15,769 nucleotides of DNA from an uncultured Ruminococcus sp. (GTDB taxonomy: Bacteria; Bacillota; Clostridia; Oscillospirales; Acutalibacteraceae), in the NCBI GenBank assembly GCA_902767175.1, contig CACXGH010000097.1:1-15769 (forward strand), given 5' to 3'. This document shows, in pieces, positions 13,860-15,769 of this stretch. Made by a program: the position numbers and the translations under genes. The notes under the pieces were generated by a model that did no database searches, was not told where the DNA came from, and worked only from the letters and a program-made list of their open reading frames with translations. Each line of letters opens with the position of its first letter. Within the stretch, counting starts at the first letter, position 1.

Positions 13860-13888
13860 ATTATATTACCGCTGTTTTTTACTGTCAA
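13860..13888 (-). promoter_or_regulatory. Promoter of the amidohydrolase gene
   Basis: On the minus strand TTGACA (13888-13883), a 17-bp spacer and TATAAT (13865-13860): exact sigma-A consensus. It is divergent from, and about 45 bp away from, the cysK promoter. Confidence 0.82.
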
Positions 13889-13931
13889 GCAAAAAGAATT
13901 GTAATAAATTAAAATTTTTTTGCATTAATGA

Positions 13932-13960
13932 TTGACAAGAAGGAAAAATGGTGTTATAAT
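13932..13960 (+). promoter_or_regulatory. Promoter of cysK
   Basis: TTGACA (13932-13937), a 17-bp spacer and TATAAT (13955-13960): exact sigma-A consensus. Confidence 0.87.
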
Positions 13961-13963
13961 AAG

Positions 13964-13985
13964 CCTATCATTTTAGTAGGATTAC
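13964..13985 (+). promoter_or_regulatory. CymR-like operator downstream of the cysK -10
   Basis: CCTATCATTTTAGTAGGATT is an imperfect palindrome (CCTA...TAGG) covering the expected transcript start. It resembles the CymR box of Bacillus (CCTATtnnattAGTAGGAAT) used by Rrf2-family cysteine repressors. Position over the start site fits repression. The assignment rests on similarity recalled from the family; no cymR gene is in the window. Confidence 0.5.
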
Positions 13986-14012
13986 TAAGTTTTATGAAAT
14001 GAGGTCTTTTTT

Positions 14013-14042
14013 ATGAAAGCAAAGCTGAGCAAACGATGTTGA
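14013..14042 (+). CDS. Putative cysK leader peptide MKAKLSKRC
   Basis: Nine codons and TGA, with GAGGT (14001-14005) 7 nt upstream of the ATG. It ends in a cysteine codon right before the stop, and lies between the cysK promoter and gene. Short Cys-containing leader peptides are known upstream of sulfur-assimilation genes in several phyla, so a cysteine-sensing ribosome-stalling or coupling role is plausible. TGAAATG near 13995-14001 can pair with CATTTCA near 14059-14065, around the ORF. The frame stays open for 11 more codons after the TGA, to TAA at 14076. Confidence 0.5.
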   Translation: MKAKLSKRC

Positions 14043-14097
14043 CGCATAGTTATTATTCCATTTCAAAAACAAAAATAATTATATAGGAGAGATAATC

Positions 14098-15027
14098 ATG
14101 AAAATTTATGAGACAATTACAGACCTTATCGGCGGAACACCGCTTTTAGAGCTTAAAAACATCGAGCAGGAAAACAAGCTTGAAGCCAAGATAGCAGTAA
14201 AGCTTGAGTATTTCAATCCGGCAGGCAGTGTAAAGGACAGAATCGCAAAGGCAATGATAGACGATGCTGAGGAAAAAGGACTTCTTGTAAAAGACTCGGT
14301 AATCATCGAGCCTACAAGCGGTAACACAGGAATCGGTCTTGCGGCAGTTGCCGCAGCAAGAGGGTATCGTATAATTCTTACCATGCCTGAGACGATGAGC
14401 GTTGAAAGAAGAAATCTTCTCAAGGCTTACGGCGCAGAGCTTGTTCTTACAGACGGCTCAAAGGGCATGAAGGGCGCAATCGAGAAGGCAAACGAGCTTG
14501 CAAGTGAGCTTCCGAACAGCTTTATTCCCGGACAGTTTGTTAACCCTGCAAATCCTGAAGCTCATTACCGTACAACGGGTCCTGAAATATGGAACGATAC
14601 TGACGGCAAGGTAGACATTTTTGTTGCAGGTGTAGGCACAGGCGGCACTGTTTCCGGCATAGGCAAGTATCTCAAAGCGCAGAAAAGTGATGTCAAGGTA
14701 GTTGCAGTTGAGCCTGCAGGCTCTCCCGTTCTTTCAAAGGGTGTTGCAGGACCTCATAAGATACAGGGTATCGGCGCAGGCTTTGTTCCTGATACACTTG
14801 ATACAGACATATATGACGAGATAATCGCAGTCGAGAACGATGACGCATTTGCAGCAGGCAAGCTTGTTGCACGCAAAGAAGGCTTCCTTGTTGGTATTTC
14901 ATCAGGTGCTGCTCTTCATGCGGCAATAGAACTCGCAAAGAGACCTGAAAACAAGGGCAAGCTCATTGTAGCTCTCTTCCCGGATACAGGCGACCGTTAC
15001 CTCTCAACACCCCTGTTCGCTGACTGA
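14098..15027 (+). CDS. cysK: Cysteine synthase A, O-acetylserine sulfhydrylase (309 aa)
   Basis: PLP enzyme that makes L-cysteine from O-acetylserine and sulfide. Fold-type II motifs: the Schiff-base lysine Lys46 in NPAGSVKDR, the substrate loop TSGNTG (73-78), the PLP phosphate loop GTGGTVSG (180-187) and the C-terminal SSGAALHAA region with FPDTGDRYLSTPLF. Length is typical. ATG 14098 has AGGAG 8 nt upstream. No cysE is adjacent. The promoter, operator-like palindrome and Cys-ending leader peptide all point to control by cysteine or sulfur supply. Confidence 0.97.
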   Translation: MKIYETITDLIGGTPLLELKNIEQENKLEAKIAVKLEYFNPAGSVKDRIAKAMIDDAEEKGLLVKDSVIIEPTSGNTGIGLAAVAAARGYRIILTMPETMSVERRNLLKAYGAELVLTDGSKGMKGAIEKANELASELPNSFIPGQFVNPANPEAHYRTTGPEIWNDTDGKVDIFVAGVGTGGTVSGIGKYLKAQKSDVKVVAVEPAGSPVLSKGVAGPHKIQGIGAGFVPDTLDTDIYDEIIAVENDDAFAAGKLVARKEGFLVGISSGAALHAAIELAKRPENKGKLIVALFPDTGDRYLSTPLFAD

Positions 15028-15063
15028 TATGTGTTTCCTCCAATCCAATTATAAATAAAAGGT

Positions 15064-15107
15064 CTGCCCTGATACGGAAATCAGCCATCGTATCAGGGCA
15101 GTCTTTT
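15064..15107 (+). terminator. Intrinsic terminator of cysK
   Basis: CTGCCCTGATACG (15064-15076) and CGTATCAGGGCAG (15089-15101) form a perfect 13-bp stem followed by TCTTTTT. Confidence 0.95.
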
Positions 15108-15187
15108 TGCATAAAAGCGTCCGTGTATGATCTCAAATGACAAAACTAAACCTCATCTTCTGATATGTCTGCCTGTACAGGTTGCTG

Positions 15188-15214
15188 ATACTACTTCTAA
15201 TGGGAGTCCGGTAT
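15188..15214 (-). repeat. 27-bp interspersed repeat, copy 4
   Basis: Same unit as at 1058-1084 with two substitutions (AGAAGTAGTAT in place of AAAAGCAGTAT). It directly precedes the decayed MITE-like copy and touches no gene. Confidence 0.75.
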
Positions 15215-15217
15215 GAT

Positions 15218-15346
15218 AAGCGGTTTTGTAAAAGTATCTTTTTCGGAAGGGACTCAGAGGATAAAAACGGCTTCACATCAAATAGTCTGTACTTCTTTGC
15301 TTCACCGCAGCAAAGGGTTTCCCACAGAGGGCAAAATTGATTTACA
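15218..15346 (+). mobile_element. Decayed partial MITE-like copy C
   Basis: AGCGGTTTTGTAAAAG near its left side and AAGGGTTTCCCACAGAGG...GGCAAAATTGATTT at its right end align with the matching parts of copies A and B. The centre is unrelated or strongly diverged. It lies head-to-tail just before copy B. Confidence 0.45.
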
Positions 15347-15356
15347 TACAAAAATG

Positions 15357-15538
15357 CACGGAAATCAACTTTTAAAACTGATATATGAGAGCGTATAAAT
15401 TCCTTCTTCTAAAAATTGACTTTTATGTTTATATTCATAGATTTAGTCAGCGGTTTTAGGAAAGGGGTATGGGGAATAACCCTTTTTCCGCCGGAAAAGG
15501 TTTTTCCCCATGTGACTGTCCCGGCAAAATTGATTTCC
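15357..15538 (+). mobile_element. MITE-like element, copy B
   Basis: A 182-bp unit starting CACGGAAATCAAC and ending TTGATTTCC. It aligns along its full length with the reverse complement of 333-520, including the internal CCTTTTTCCGCCGGAAAAGG palindrome. One end has lost the last three bases of the terminal repeat (CAT instead of GTG). There is no coding capacity. Confidence 0.65.
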
Positions 15539-15539
15539 A

Positions 15540-15672
15540 TTGGCACTCCGGCGGTTTTATTGAATAAAGAAATTAGCGCACACTTTCCTAAAAAACAAAT
15601 AAGAAAAATATGTTTCAGCCAAAAATATTTTATATGAACTGTTTTTTATATGGTGTTTTCATGGCTATATAT
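15540..15672. other. AT-rich gap, no gene
   Basis: Between MITE-like copy B and the right stem-loop array. It contains no ORF with a ribosome binding site. Confidence 0.5.
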
Positions 15673-15678
15673 GATATA
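15670..15678 (+). promoter_or_regulatory. Extended -10 promoter pointing into the right array
   Basis: TGATATAAT sits in ATATATGATATAATA, a 15-mer also found at the nfnAB promoter. A transcript from here would begin at or close to the 23-bp motif and read into the GC-rich hairpins. No good -35 is visible. Confidence 0.35.
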
Positions 15679-15685
15679 ATACTAT

Positions 15686-15708
15686 TATAACAAGCGTCGA
15701 TGTCCCCC
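15686..15708 (-). repeat. 23-bp motif, inverted copy of 146-168
   Basis: Perfect reverse complement of the motif at 146-168, again at the border between AT-rich DNA and the stem-loop array. Confidence 0.85.
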
Positions 15709-15769
15709 GAGTCTCGCCTGCCGGCTCGGTCGGTGCTTCTGCCTTCGGCAGAGGTGTCCACCGGACACC
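15707..15769. repeat. GC-rich stem-loop array, right end (cut by window)
   Basis: Hairpins at 15707-15729 (CCGAG/CTCGG), 15738-15752 (TCTGCC, loop TTC, GGCAGA) and 15753-15769 (GGTGTCC, loop ACC, GGACACC). They differ in sequence from those of the left array but share the style of short GC stems with 3-4 nt loops. The element continues past the window. Confidence 0.6.

Noticed and set aside
14040..14042. TGA in the cysK leader read as selenocysteine
   Set aside because: No SECIS-like hairpin was recognised directly after it and no selenoprotein family fits; an ordinary stop is simpler.
13961..14097. T-box (Cys) riboswitch before cysK
   Set aside because: The leader is about 130 nt, with no T-box sequence (TGGNACCGCG), no specifier stem and no terminator hairpin.

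Overview
The window looks like chromosomal DNA from a gut-type member of the Clostridia, most probably the Ruminococcaceae/Oscillospiraceae. The reasons are an AT-leaning base composition, strong AGGAGG ribosome binding sites, near-consensus sigma-A promoters, an Nfn-type ferredoxin:NADP+ oxidoreductase, a SAM-I riboswitch in front of metK, and the Firmicutes order ylxM-ffh-rpsP-khpA-rimM-trmD. The genus assignment is inference. There are no rRNA, tRNA, phage, transposase or CRISPR genes.

Layout. 1-586 is a gene-free block of GC-rich stem-loops and a 188-bp element with terminal inverted repeats. 587-3418 (minus) carries a small membrane-anchored protein, a large lipoprotein and an AraC-family regulator. 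Divergent from the regulator, 3944-6188 (plus) encodes both subunits of a probable electron-bifurcating Nfn complex. 6327-6590 (minus) is the phosphocarrier HPr, followed by about 500 bp of AT-rich DNA with no convincing gene. 7213-10949 (minus) is the translation/secretion operon: YlxM, Ffh, ribosomal protein bS16, KhpA, RimM and TrmD, with one consensus promoter and an internal terminator-like hairpin before rimM. 11406-12847 (plus) is metK under a SAM-I transcription-attenuation riboswitch. 12908-13696 (minus) is a metal-dependent amidohydrolase whose leader contains a ten-codon ORF. 14098-15027 (plus) is cysK with a consensus promoter, a CymR-like palindrome and a short Cys-ending leader ORF. 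15028-15769 is gene-free and holds a second copy of the 188-bp element, a decayed third copy and a second stem-loop array.

How the parts fit. The conserved genes are core metabolism and translation. metK and cysK are both sulfur genes, and each has its own visible control: SAM riboswitch for one, operator plus leader peptide for the other. HPr and Nfn link to sugar transport control and NADPH/ferredoxin balance.

The most unusual content is outside the genes: (i) two GC-rich stem-loop arrays near the window ends, sharing a perfect 23-bp motif in opposite orientation and, at the left end, able to close into a multi-branched fold; (ii) inverted copies of a MITE-like element just inside them; (iii) a 27-bp interspersed repeat present four times, twice overlapping the stop codon of a gene; and (iv) short peptide-coding leaders upstream of cysK and the amidohydrolase. 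No protein system that is clearly new was found; the best candidates for undescribed biology are these RNA/DNA-structure elements and leaders.
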